From Pseudomonas sp. TNT3 (GTDB lineage Bacteria; Pseudomonadota; Gammaproteobacteria; Pseudomonadales; Pseudomonadaceae), in the NCBI RefSeq assembly GCF_010095445.2, contig NZ_WFGV02000050.1, forward strand, positions 1 through 42,969: a stretch of 42,969 nucleotides of DNA, given 5' to 3'. The notes beneath the pieces were generated by a model. The model saw only the letters and a program-made list of their open reading frames with translations, was not told the origin of the DNA and did no database searches. This document shows positions 7,831 to 16,395 of the stretch, piece after piece; the stretch's first letter is position 1; each line of letters begins with the position of its first letter. Both the position numbers and the translations under genes were made by a program.

Positions 7831-10566
7831 ATGTTTGCGCCTTTGTTAAAGAAACTTTTTGGAAGCAAGAACGAGCGTGAAGTCAAACGCATGCTCAAGA
7901 CGGTGCAATTCGTCAATGCCTTCGAAGAGCAAATGGTGGCCCTTTCGGACGATCAATTGCGTGCCAAGACAGACGAGTTCAAGGCCCGCATCGCCAAAGG
8001 GGAAACCCTCGACAAGTTGCTGCCAGAAGCCTTTGCGGTCGCCCGCGAAGCCGGTAAGCGTGTCATGGGTATGCGCCACTTCGATGTCCAGCTGATCGGC
8101 GGCATGACCTTGCATGAAGGCATGATCGCGGAAATGCGTACCGGTGAAGGCAAGACCCTGGTGGCAACGCTGGGTGTTTACCTCAACGCGCTGTCCGGCA
8201 AGGGCGTGCACGTAGTGACAGTGAACGACTACCTGGCACGTCGCGACGCCAACTGGATGCGTCCGCTCTACGAATTCCTCGGCCTGACGGTCGGCGTTGT
8301 CACGCCGTTCCAGCCGCCGGAAGAAAAACGCCTGGCCTACGCCGCTGACATCACCTACGGCACCAACAACGAATTCGGCTTCGACTACCTGCGCGACAAC
8401 ATGGCGTTCAGCATGGAAGAAAAATTCCAGCGCGAACTCAATTTTGCCGTGATCGACGAAGTCGACTCCATCCTCATCGACGAAGCGCGTACCCCGCTGA
8501 TCATTTCCGGTCAGGCCGAGGACAGCTCCAAGATGTACGTCGAGATCAACAAACTGATCCCGCAGCTGGAGTTGCACGTCGAGGAAGTTGAAGGCGAAGT
8601 CACCAAGGCGGGTCACTACACCGTCGACGAGAAGACTCGTCAGGTGGAGCTCAACGAAGCCGGTCACCAGTTCATTGAAGACATGCTCACCCGCGTCGGC
8701 CTGCTGGCTGAAGGCGAGAGCCTGTACTCGGCACATAACCTGGGCCTGCTGACCCACGTATATGCCGGTCTGCGTGCGCACAAGCTGTTCCATCGCAACA
8801 TCGAATACATCGTGCAGGACGGGCAGGTCGTCCTGGTCGACGAACACACCGGTCGTACCATGCCGGGTCGTCGTTTGTCCGAAGGCCTGCACCAGGCCAT
8901 CGAAGCCAAGGAAGAACTGAACATCCAGGCCGAGAGCCAGACCCTGGCCTCGACTACGTTCCAGAACTACTTCCGTCTGTACAACAAGCTGTCCGGCATG
9001 ACCGGTACTGCAGACACCGAAGCGTTCGAGTTCCATCAGATCTACGGTTTGTCGGTGATGGTCATTCCGCCAAACAGACCGTTGGCCCGTAAGGACTACA
9101 ACGACCTGGTGTTCCTGACCGCCGAAGAGAAATACGCAGCGATCATCACCGACATCAAGGAATGCATGACCCAGGGCCGTCCGGTGCTGGTGGGTACTGC
9201 AACCATCGAAACTTCCGAGCACATGTCCAATCTGCTCAACAAGGAAGGCATCGAACACAAGGTTCTGAACGCCAAGTTCCACGAAAAAGAAGCCGAGATC
9301 ATTGCCCAGGCCGGTCGTCCCGGCGCACTGACCATCGCCACCAACATGGCCGGTCGCGGTACCGACATCCTGCTGGGCGGCAACTGGGAAGTGGAAGTGG
9401 CTTCGCTGGAAGACCCGACGCCTGAGCAGATTGCCCAGATCAAGGCCGACTGGCAGAAACGTCACCAGCAAGTGCTCGAGTCGGGCGGCTTGCAGGTGAT
9501 CGCGTCCGAGCGTCACGAATCGCGCCGTATCGACAACCAGCTGCGTGGTCGTGCGGGTCGTCAAGGTGACGCCGGTTCCAGCCGTTTCTACCTGTCGCTG
9601 GAAGACAGCCTGATGCGCATCTTCGCCTCTGATCGGGTGAAGAACTTCATGAAAGCCCTGGGCATGCAGCCTGGCGAAGCGATTGAGCACCGCATGGTGA
9701 CCAACGCCATCGAAAAGGCTCAGCGCAAGGTTGAAGGCCGTAACTTCGACATTCGTAAGCAATTGCTCGAGTTCGACGACGTCAACAACGAACAACGTAA
9801 AGTGATCTATCACATGCGTAACACGTTGCTGGCCGCTGACAACATCGGGGAAACCATCGCTGACTTCCGTCAGGACGTGCTCAACGCTACCGTCAGCGCA
9901 CACATTCCACCGCAATCGCTGCCTGAGCAGTGGGATGTGGCCGGTCTGGAAGCGTCGTTGCAGAGCGACTTCGGCGTGGCGTTGCCGATCCAGCAATGGC
10001 TCGACGAAGACGATCACCTGTACGAAGAGACCCTGCGCGAGAAGCTGATGAACGAGCTGATCGCGGCGTACCACGAGAAAGAAGACCAGGCGGGCGCCGA
10101 GGCGCTGCGCACCTTCGAGAAGCAAATCGTGCTGCGCGTACTGGATGACCTGTGGAAAGACCACCTGTCGACCATGGACCACCTGCGTCACGGTATCCAT
10201 TTGCGTGGCTACGCCCAGAAGAACCCGAAGCAAGAGTACAAGCGCGAGTCGTTCACGCTGTTCTCCGAGCTGCTGGATTCGATCAAGCGCGACTCTATTC
10301 GTGTGCTGTCGCACGTTCAGGTTCGTCGCGAAGATCCGATCGAAGAAGAGCAACGCCTGCGCCAGGAAGCCGAAGCACTGGCGGCACGCATGCAGTTCCA
10401 GCACGACGAAGCGCCTGGTCTTGAGCAACCGGAACTGCTCGGTGAAGAGGTCGATGTGGCCCTCGCCGCTGCGCCGGTACGCAACGAGCAGAAGCTGGGT
10501 CGAAACGAACTGTGCTACTGCGGTTCGGGCAAGAAATTCAAGCATTGCCACGGGCAGATCCAGTAA
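7831..10566 (+). CDS. secA: Preprotein translocase ATPase SecA
   Basis: 911 residues, the usual length for Pseudomonas SecA. It drives Sec-dependent protein export through SecYEG. Visible motifs: Walker A GEGKT (Gly105-Thr109, Lys108), DEAD-type VIDEVD (Asp209-Glu210), helicase motifs TATIETSEH and RGRAGRQGD in the second nucleotide-binding domain, preprotein cross-linking and scaffold regions, and the C-terminal SecB/zinc-binding CxC-x8-CH motif (Cys895, Cys897, Cys906, His907). The start at 7831 (MFAPLLKKLFGS) is chosen because it is the conserved SecA N-terminus and follows a GGAAGA ribosome-binding site; an in-frame extension to 7765 is not family-like. Confidence 0.98.
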   Translation: MFAPLLKKLFGSKNEREVKRMLKTVQFVNAFEEQMVALSDDQLRAKTDEFKARIAKGETLDKLLPEAFAVAREAGKRVMGMRHFDVQLIGGMTLHEGMIAEMRTGEGKTLVATLGVYLNALSGKGVHVVTVNDYLARRDANWMRPLYEFLGLTVGVVTPFQPPEEKRLAYAADITYGTNNEFGFDYLRDNMAFSMEEKFQRELNFAVIDEVDSILIDEARTPLIISGQAEDSSKMYVEINKLIPQLELHVEEVEGEVTKAGHYTVDEKTRQVELNEAGHQFIEDMLTRVGLLAEGESLYSAHNLGLLTHVYAGLRAHKLFHRNIEYIVQDGQVVLVDEHTGRTMPGRRLSEGLHQAIEAKEELNIQAESQTLASTTFQNYFRLYNKLSGMTGTADTEAFEFHQIYGLSVMVIPPNRPLARKDYNDLVFLTAEEKYAAIITDIKECMTQGRPVLVGTATIETSEHMSNLLNKEGIEHKVLNAKFHEKEAEIIAQAGRPGALTIATNMAGRGTDILLGGNWEVEVASLEDPTPEQIAQIKADWQKRHQQVLESGGLQVIASERHESRRIDNQLRGRAGRQGDAGSSRFYLSLEDSLMRIFASDRVKNFMKALGMQPGEAIEHRMVTNAIEKAQRKVEGRNFDIRKQLLEFDDVNNEQRKVIYHMRNTLLAADNIGETIADFRQDVLNATVSAHIPPQSLPEQWDVAGLEASLQSDFGVALPIQQWLDEDDHLYEETLREKLMNELIAAYHEKEDQAGAEALRTFEKQIVLRVLDDLWKDHLSTMDHLRHGIHLRGYAQKNPKQEYKRESFTLFSELLDSIKRDSIRVLSHVQVRREDPIEEEQRLRQEAEALAARMQFQHDEAPGLEQPELLGEEVDVALAAAPVRNEQKLGRNELCYCGSGKKFKHCHGQIQ

Positions 10567-10593
10567 AACCCGTTTCATACGCTGAAATACCCG

Positions 10594-10627
10594 CGCCGCG
10601 ACCGGCTTATGCCGTCGCGGCGTTTTG
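10594..10627 (+). terminator. Rho-independent terminator of secA
   Basis: CGCCGCGAC (10594-10602) pairs with GTCGCGGCG (10614-10622), extended inward by GGC/GCC around TTAT, and is followed by TTTT. It lies 28 nt after the secA stop. Confidence 0.75.
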
Positions 10628-10686
10628 CCATTTAACACCGCCGTTCATTCTGTGACGGTGATGACTACTTTTTAAGGAGCGCATTC

Positions 10687-11904
10687 ATGGCTGTTGGTCT
10701 TGGTCCTTTGCCAACGTTGCACCCGGTTGCCGGTTTTGAACTCGGCATTGCATCGGCTGGCATCAAGCGCCCCGGGCGCAAAGACGTCGTGGTCATGCGC
10801 TGCGCCGAAGGTTCGACGGTGGCAGGCGTGTTTACGCTGAACGCCTTTTGCGCCGCCCCGGTGATTCTGGCCAAGCAACGCGTGCAAGGCCCTGTGCGTT
10901 ACCTGCTGACCAACACGGGCAACGCCAACGCCGGTACCGGCGAACCTGGCCTGGCCGCCGCCGAGCGCACCTGCGCCAAACTGGCAGAGCTGACCGGTGT
11001 CGATGCCAGCCTGGTGCTGCCGTACTCCACGGGCGTGATCGGTGAGCCGCTGCCGGTCGAGAAGATCGAAGGCGCGCTGCAAGCCGCTCTCGATGACCTG
11101 TCGGTGGACAACTGGGAAGCTGCCGCCACCGGCATCATGACCACTGACACATTGCCAAAAGGCGCCAGCCGCCAGTTTCAGCATGACGGCGTAACCATCA
11201 CCGTCACTGGCATCAGCAAAGGCGCCGGCATGATTCGCCCGAATATGGCGACCATGCTGGGCTACATTGCCACCGATGCCAAAGTCTCCCGCGATGTGCT
11301 GCAAAACCTGTTGCTGGACGGCGCCAACAAGTCGTTCAACCGCATCACCATCGACGGCGACACCTCGACCAACGACTGCTGCATGCTGATCGCAACCGGT
11401 CAGGCAGCACTGCCGGAAATTACCCGCGCCGAAGGCGAGTTGTTCGCCAAGTTGAAGCAGGCCGTGTTCGAAGTGTGCATGGACGTCGCTCAAGCCATCG
11501 TCCGTGACGGTGAAGGCGCGACCAAGTTCGTGACCGTTGAAGTCAATGGCGGCGGCAATCATCAGGAGTGCCTGGACGTTGGTTACACCGTGGCACACTC
11601 GCCGCTGATCAAGACGGCTCTGTTTGCTTCCGATCCAAACTGGGGCCGCATTCTGGCCGCTGTTGGCCGTGCGGGTGTGCCAGACCTGGACGTGAGCAAG
11701 ATCGACGTGTTCCTCGGTGAAGTGTGCATCGCCAGCCATGGCGCCCGCGCAGCAACTTACACCGAAGCCCAGGGCTCGGCGGTGATGCAGCAGGAAGAAA
11801 TCACCATCCGCATCGAGCTGGGTCGCGGCGATTGCAGCGAAACCATCTGGACCACCGACCTGTCCCACGAGTACGTCAAGATCAACGCTGAGTACCGTAC
11901 GTAA
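10687..11904 (+). CDS. argJ: Bifunctional ornithine acetyltransferase / N-acetylglutamate synthase
   Basis: 405 residues. ArgJ transfers the acetyl group from N-acetylornithine to glutamate (cyclic arginine pathway) and, in bifunctional forms, also acetylates glutamate from acetyl-CoA. The self-cleavage site that splits the precursor into alpha and beta chains is visible as Ala-Thr-Met-Leu with nucleophile Thr189. Other conserved stretches are LTNTGNANAGTG (about 74-85), the ATGIMTTDTLPK block and SDPNWGRILAAVGRAG near the C-terminus. Strong AAGGAGCGC ribosome-binding site 7 nt upstream of the ATG. Gene order secA-argJ-GST-mutT is standard for Pseudomonas. Confidence 0.97.
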   Translation: MAVGLGPLPTLHPVAGFELGIASAGIKRPGRKDVVVMRCAEGSTVAGVFTLNAFCAAPVILAKQRVQGPVRYLLTNTGNANAGTGEPGLAAAERTCAKLAELTGVDASLVLPYSTGVIGEPLPVEKIEGALQAALDDLSVDNWEAAATGIMTTDTLPKGASRQFQHDGVTITVTGISKGAGMIRPNMATMLGYIATDAKVSRDVLQNLLLDGANKSFNRITIDGDTSTNDCCMLIATGQAALPEITRAEGELFAKLKQAVFEVCMDVAQAIVRDGEGATKFVTVEVNGGGNHQECLDVGYTVAHSPLIKTALFASDPNWGRILAAVGRAGVPDLDVSKIDVFLGEVCIASHGARAATYTEAQGSAVMQQEEITIRIELGRGDCSETIWTTDLSHEYVKINAEYRT

Positions 11905-11932
11905 ACCGGGCCGGCCGAGCGCGACCCCGGCC

Positions 11933-12012
11933 CATCGCGAGCAGGTTTGCTCCCACATTGGATGTGTGTACAGCTCGATCCATTGGGGGCGCGGGCTTAC
12001 TCGCGATGACGG
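11933..12012. repeat. Inverted REP-like pair
   Basis: CATCGCGAG (11933-11941) and CTCGCGATG (12000-12008) are the outer complementary arms of two REP-like units (GCAGGTTTGCTCCCACA; GGGGGCGCGGGCTTA...) that face each other between argJ and the GST gene. This is the REP-doublet arrangement of fluorescent pseudomonads. Confidence 0.65.
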
Positions 12013-12064
12013 TCTGCCAGTCACCACAAGACTGGCCTGTTTTCCTCATCAAAAGGTCCCGAAC

Positions 12065-12697
12065 ATGAGCCTGCACCTGATCATCGGCGACAAACTGCTT
12101 TCCTCCTGGTCCCTGCGCGGCGCACTGGCTCTCGAACTGGCCGGCGCTACCTATACCGAAGAATTGATCAAGCTGAACCAGCCCGATACTCGCGAACGTC
12201 TGCTCAAGCACTCGCCGACCGGGAAAGTCCCTCTGTTGAAAACCGAGCACGGCACCATCGCTGACTCCATGGCCATTGCTGAATACCTGGCCGAACAATT
12301 CCCCGATGCCAATCTATGGCCAAAAGACACCGCCGCCCGTGCCCAGGCGCGTTCGGCCTGCGCGCAGATGCACGCCGGGTTCTTCGCCATGCGCGGCAAC
12401 ATGCCGTTTGACCTGTCTCGCGATGCACCGCTGTCGCCGGTTCCAGCGGACGTTCAGGCAGACACTGAGCGCATGCTGGCGTTGTGGGCCGAGTGCCGTA
12501 ACGCTGCGACCGAACCAGGTGCGTTTCTGTTTGGCGATGCGACAATAGCCGACGCCTTTTTCGCGCCGATCGCCGTTCGCCTGCGCACCTATCAGGTGAA
12601 ATTGCCGGCGGTTGACGAGGCCTATGTCGAAACCATCTACCAATGGCCAGCATTCAAGGCTTGGCAGAAAGCAGGTCTGGAGGAGGTTGGGCAGTGA
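12065..12697 (+). CDS. Glutathione S-transferase family protein
   Basis: 210 residues. The N-terminal thioredoxin-like domain has KLLSSWSLRG (about 8-17, with the likely catalytic Ser pair), the cis-Pro segment TGKVPLL (about 53-59) and the glutathione gamma-glutamyl contact DSMAIAEYL (about 67-75). An all-helical C-terminal domain follows. Substrate unknown; the SSWSLR motif resembles zeta/YfcF-like classes. The start at 12065 follows AAAAGGTC; an upstream in-frame extension covers REP sequence and is rejected. The stop overlaps the next gene's GTG (GTGA), so expression is coupled to the Nudix protein. Confidence 0.9.
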   Translation: MSLHLIIGDKLLSSWSLRGALALELAGATYTEELIKLNQPDTRERLLKHSPTGKVPLLKTEHGTIADSMAIAEYLAEQFPDANLWPKDTAARAQARSACAQMHAGFFAMRGNMPFDLSRDAPLSPVPADVQADTERMLALWAECRNAATEPGAFLFGDATIADAFFAPIAVRLRTYQVKLPAVDEAYVETIYQWPAFKAWQKAGLEEVGQ

Positions 12698-13638
12698 AAC
12701 GTGTTCATGTAGCTGCAGCGGTTATTCGTGACGGCAGCGGCAAGATCCTCATCGCTCGTCGTGCGGACACTCAGCACCAGGGTGGCCTTTGGGAGTTTCC
12801 CGGTGGCAAGGTCGAGACCGACGAATCTGTTGAAATCGCCCTGGCGCGGGAGCTTCAGGAGGAGTTGGGCATCGTGGTCAACGCTGCGCGTCCGCTGATC
12901 AAGGTCCGACACGATTACCCGGACAAGCAAGTGTTGCTGGATGTGTGGGAGGTGTCGGCGTTTAGCGGCGAGCCTCACGGCGCTGAAGGCCAACCGCTGG
13001 CCTGGGTCGCACCCCGTGATCTGCTGGATTACGAGTTTCCGGCCGCCAATCAGCCAATCGTCGTAGCCGCGCGTTTGCCTGCCGAATACTTGATCACCCC
13101 CGAAGACCTGGAAACCCCGGCCCTGCTGCGCGGTATTCAGAAAGCCATTGCGGGCGGCATCAAGCTGATCCAGCTGCGGGCGCCCAACGGCTACGATCCG
13201 AAGTACCGCGATCTGGCCGTGGATGCAGCGGGTCTGTGTGCCGGCAAGGCGCAGTTGATGATCAAGGGACCGTTCGAATGGCTGGGTGATTTTCCGTCAG
13301 CCGGGTGGCACATCACTTCGGCACAATTGCGCAAACACGCGGCTGCGGGCCGACCGTTGCCGACATCGCGCTGGTTGGCTGCGTCCTGCCACAACGCTGA
13401 AGAGCTGGCACTGGCCGAGCAGATGGGCGTGGATTTTGTGACGTTGTCACCGGTACAGCCGACCCAGACGCATCCGGATGCTCAGCCGTTGGGTTGGCCA
13501 CAGGCTGCCACGTTGATCGAGGGATTCAGCAAGCCGGTGTTCCTGTTGGGCGGTGTTGGCCCGACTGAACGGCAGAAGGCTTGGGAAGCAGGGGCGCAAG
13601 GTGTGGCGGGGATTCGGGCGTTTTGGCCTGAGGCCTGA
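12694..13638 (+). CDS. mutT: Nudix (MutT-like) hydrolase fused to a ThiE-like domain
   Basis: 314 residues beginning with GTG; a strong GGAGGAGG ribosome-binding site sits 7 nt upstream inside the GST gene. The Nudix box is complete at residues 38-60: G38-x5-E44, R52-E53, E56-E57-L58-G59-I60. The N-terminal 130 residues are expected to sanitise 8-oxo-dGTP. Residues about 130-314 look like a TIM-barrel thiamine-phosphate-synthase (ThiE/TenI) relative, ending with the phosphate-binding type FLLGGVGPTERQKAWEAGAQGVAGIRAF. This double-domain form is known in pseudomonads; what the ThiE-like half does is not established. TGA at 13636-13638. Confidence 0.92.
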   Translation: MKRVHVAAAVIRDGSGKILIARRADTQHQGGLWEFPGGKVETDESVEIALARELQEELGIVVNAARPLIKVRHDYPDKQVLLDVWEVSAFSGEPHGAEGQPLAWVAPRDLLDYEFPAANQPIVVAARLPAEYLITPEDLETPALLRGIQKAIAGGIKLIQLRAPNGYDPKYRDLAVDAAGLCAGKAQLMIKGPFEWLGDFPSAGWHITSAQLRKHAAAGRPLPTSRWLAASCHNAEELALAEQMGVDFVTLSPVQPTQTHPDAQPLGWPQAATLIEGFSKPVFLLGGVGPTERQKAWEAGAQGVAGIRAFWPEA

Positions 13639-13656
13639 TTTTGTGTTCAGGCTGCT

Positions 13657-13714
13657 GGCCCCATCGCGGGCAAGCCTTGCTCCTACAGGAGTAATGCTTG
13701 CTCGCGATGGGGCC
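13657..13714. repeat. Inverted REP pair between convergent genes
   Basis: 19-nt arms (starting GGCCCCATCGCG at 13657 and ending CGCGATGGGGCC at 13714) pair with a single mismatch around CTTGCTCCTACAGGAGTAAT, whose core GCTCCTACAGGAG-like sequence is itself partly palindromic. It lies between convergent mutT and the cobalamin adenosyltransferase gene and may act as a two-way transcription stop. Confidence 0.75.
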
Positions 13715-13728
13715 ACTCAATGCTTGGA

Positions 13729-14310
13729 CTAAGCCTCAGGTTTGGAAGCCGGCTGCCACAAAATCTCGGCAACGCCCTGGCGCTTGGCAATCAAGCGCGC
13801 CACCACAAACAACACATCCGATAACCGATTGATGTAGGCCAACCCAACCCCGGCCAACGGTTCAATCGCATTCAACTGCTGGCACCGGCGCTCCGCACTG
13901 CGTGCCAGGCTTCTGCACACATGGGCCTGGGCGATCAGCATCGAGCCGCCCGGCAGGATAAAATTCTCCAGCGGTCCCAGCTCCTCGTTCCAGAGATCAA
14001 TGGCCGCTTCCAGGCGTTCGATTTCAGCCGCGTTCAGTGCTTGATACACCGGCATCGCCAGCTCGCCACCCAGATCGAACAGGCGGTGCTGACAAGGTGC
14101 CAACACGTCGATCACTTCGTTCAAGCCCGGATAACGGTCGCTTTCTGCCGCCAGACCCGCCAATAACACGCCGACCTGGCTGTTCAGCGTATCAACCTCG
14201 CCAATCGCCTCGATGCGCGGGTGATCCTTGGGGACGCGGCGGCCGTCACCCAGCCCGGTTTCGCCTTTGTCGCCGGTGCGGGTGTAAATCTTCGACAAGC
14301 GAAAGCCCAT
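13729..14310 (-). CDS. PduO-type ATP:cob(I)alamin adenosyltransferase
   Basis: 193 residues. The enzyme moves the adenosyl group of ATP onto cob(I)alamin, making adenosylcobalamin. The N-terminal ATP-binding loop IYTRTGDKGETGLGDGRRV (about 8-26) and the C-terminal block RRCQQLNA ... INRLSDVLFVVARLIAKRQG (about 141-179) are diagnostic of the PduO/MMAB family; the Arg and Asp residues of the latter block form the active site. The start lies 3 nt after the stop of the histidine kinase, so both are almost certainly one transcript. No B12 riboswitch is seen nearby. Confidence 0.95.
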   Translation of the reverse strand: MGFRLSKIYTRTGDKGETGLGDGRRVPKDHPRIEAIGEVDTLNSQVGVLLAGLAAESDRYPGLNEVIDVLAPCQHRLFDLGGELAMPVYQALNAAEIERLEAAIDLWNEELGPLENFILPGGSMLIAQAHVCRSLARSAERRCQQLNAIEPLAGVGLAYINRLSDVLFVVARLIAKRQGVAEILWQPASKPEA

Positions 14311-14313
14311 GGG

Positions 14314-16350
14314 TTACCTCGATAGCTGATTGAGTTCTTGAGAGACCAGCGGAGTGCCCGCCAGGGGCAGGCGTAAGGTGAAACACGTGCCTTGGCCCAA
14401 GGTCGATTGCACTTCCATCTGACCCTTGTGGTTGTTGGTGATGATGAAATAAGAAACGGACAGGCCAAGGCCGGTGCCCTGGCCGATTTCCTTGGTAGTG
14501 AAAAACGGCTCGAAGGTGCGCTTGCGGACGTTCTCACTCATACCGATACCGTTGTCCTCCACCTGGATCTCCGCCCAAGGCGGGTTCAACTTGGTACGCA
14601 GGATAATTCGTCCGGGCTCACGGTCATCCTCGCGCTGGTGAATGGCCTGTGCGGCGTTTTTCAGCAGGTTGAGTAACACCTGTTCCAGTTCGTTGGCGGT
14701 GCCAGGCACCGGGCCGAGCTGTGGATCGAACTGGCGAACGATGGCCTGGCCTTTGAAATCGAAACCGATCGCCAGGTCGAAGTCGTTACCCGCGATTTCC
14801 ACTGCCTGATCAATCAATGCCGGTAGATCGCAGGGGGCCATTTGGCGGGTGCTGCGACGGCTGAAACTGAGCATGTGCGTCACGATCTTCGCCGCGCGAG
14901 CGCCCGCCTGCTGGATACCGTCGAGCAGCTGTGGGACTTCGCGCGCGACCAGGTATTGGTTAACGGTCTCCAGCTCAATACCCATGAGTTCAGCTTGTTC
15001 GAGGTTTTTCGGCAGCTCCGAGGACAGGCGTCGGCGAATGTTCTGCACGTTATGCAGGATGGCGCCCAGCGGGTTATTGATCTCGTGGGCCATGCCGGCC
15101 GCCAGCCCCCCTACGGAAAGCATTTTTTCCGACTGCACCATCATTTCTTCGAGCGACAGGCGTTGGGTGATGTCATCGATGCGGATCACCACACCGCGTC
15201 CGGCCCCGCCCATCAATGGATAAAACGTCAACGCATAATGCTTGGGCTCGTCGTCCTTGAACCAGGTCACACGCTCGATCTTGGCCACGGTGTGCTGTTC
15301 GACTGTTTGCTTGAGTTGCGGCAGGAACGGCTTGAGGGGTTCGAACGCAAGGAATATCGGCTGATTCAACGCTTCATCGAGGCGCGTACCGGACAGGGCG
15401 CTGGCTTCCTGATTCCATTGCGTCACGTAGAGCTGTTCATCCAGTGCGATCAGCGCCGACGGCATGGAGTCGATGATGCTGTTGAGGTAGTTCTGGAAGC
15501 CCGTGAGTTTCTTTTCGATCTTGCTGCGCACCTGGACTTCGAGCTCCAGCTTGCGGTTGGTGTGACGGGTTTCTTCGGCCAGACCCTGGGCCTGGTCATA
15601 GGCTGCCTGGGAGTCGTCCCGGGCGCGCTTGAGTTGGTGCTCGCGGGCTTCGATTCGCGAGAGCATGGTATTGAACGCCTCGGCGAGGCTGCCGATTTCA
15701 TCATGGTTGCCCCGGGACGCGCGCAGGGCATAGTTCTCTTCGCGGGTCACCTGTCGGGACAGTTCTTCGAGTTGATGGATGGGCTGGGTAATCAGGCGCT
15801 TGATCTGCCGGGCGATCACCAGCCATAACAGCACACTGAAAATCAGAATGCCGAGACTGGCCGTCAGGGTGCCGGTGTAGAAGGCCACCGGTAATTCGCT
15901 GCTGGCAACCAGGAGCAAATGGCCGGGAGCCGTGCCGGGGCGGGGCAGGGTGATCAGTTGATTGCTGCGAAATTCAGTCGCTTGCCAGGACTCGATGTGC
16001 CGGTAGCGCTCCGGCAGCTTGAGCTTTTCGCCATGTTGCAGTTGCGCGAGCCGTTCGCCCTTGCCGTCGTAAAGTGCCGCCGCGCGCAACGGGGAATAGC
16101 TGTTCAGTTCGTTGAGCAGGCGTTCGGCGCTTTCCGGCGACTGCAAGGCCTCGGACACCAGACTCGGGTTGGACACCAGCCGCCCGATGGTCTGCAACGC
16201 TTGGGGCGCCATGCTCTCCTGCGAGATGTAATACGCGGCGCTGACAAAGGTCAGGTTGGCGACCAGCAGGACAGTGGTCAATAGCACCAGCAGGGCGGCC
16301 AGCAGTTTCTGGCCGACCGGGAGGTTTTCAAGGCGCTGGCGCAATGGCAT
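14314..16350 (-). CDS. Membrane sensor histidine kinase (HAMP-PAS-HisKA-HATPase)
   Basis: 678 residues: TM1 (about 15-38), periplasmic sensor region (about 39-165), TM2 (about 166-187), HAMP (about 188-240), coiled coil (about 240-290), PAS domain (about 291-400), HisKA with the phospho-acceptor in AAGMAHEINNPLGAI (His422), and HATPase_c with N box LLNLLKNAAQAI, G1 VEDNGIGM and G2 GQGTGLGLSVSYFI. The catalytic core is complete. The signal is unknown. No response regulator or receiver domain lies next to it, so its partner must be encoded elsewhere. Downstream and practically overlapping is the cobalamin adenosyltransferase; panE lies just upstream. Confidence 0.93.
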   Translation of the reverse strand: MPLRQRLENLPVGQKLLAALLVLLTTVLLVANLTFVSAAYYISQESMAPQALQTIGRLVSNPSLVSEALQSPESAERLLNELNSYSPLRAAALYDGKGERLAQLQHGEKLKLPERYRHIESWQATEFRSNQLITLPRPGTAPGHLLLVASSELPVAFYTGTLTASLGILIFSVLLWLVIARQIKRLITQPIHQLEELSRQVTREENYALRASRGNHDEIGSLAEAFNTMLSRIEAREHQLKRARDDSQAAYDQAQGLAEETRHTNRKLELEVQVRSKIEKKLTGFQNYLNSIIDSMPSALIALDEQLYVTQWNQEASALSGTRLDEALNQPIFLAFEPLKPFLPQLKQTVEQHTVAKIERVTWFKDDEPKHYALTFYPLMGGAGRGVVIRIDDITQRLSLEEMMVQSEKMLSVGGLAAGMAHEINNPLGAILHNVQNIRRRLSSELPKNLEQAELMGIELETVNQYLVAREVPQLLDGIQQAGARAAKIVTHMLSFSRRSTRQMAPCDLPALIDQAVEIAGNDFDLAIGFDFKGQAIVRQFDPQLGPVPGTANELEQVLLNLLKNAAQAIHQREDDREPGRIILRTKLNPPWAEIQVEDNGIGMSENVRKRTFEPFFTTKEIGQGTGLGLSVSYFIITNNHKGQMEVQSTLGQGTCFTLRLPLAGTPLVSQELNQLSR

Positions 16351-16395
16351 CAGGTTCGTCGCTGAAAAGGAACAAGTGGCCAGCGTAGCCGCTGC

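Noticed and set aside
7846..10638. A 930-codon open frame antisense to the whole of secA
   Set aside because: It mirrors secA, has no recognisable domains, and follows from the high-GC third positions of secA codons that avoid reverse-strand stops.
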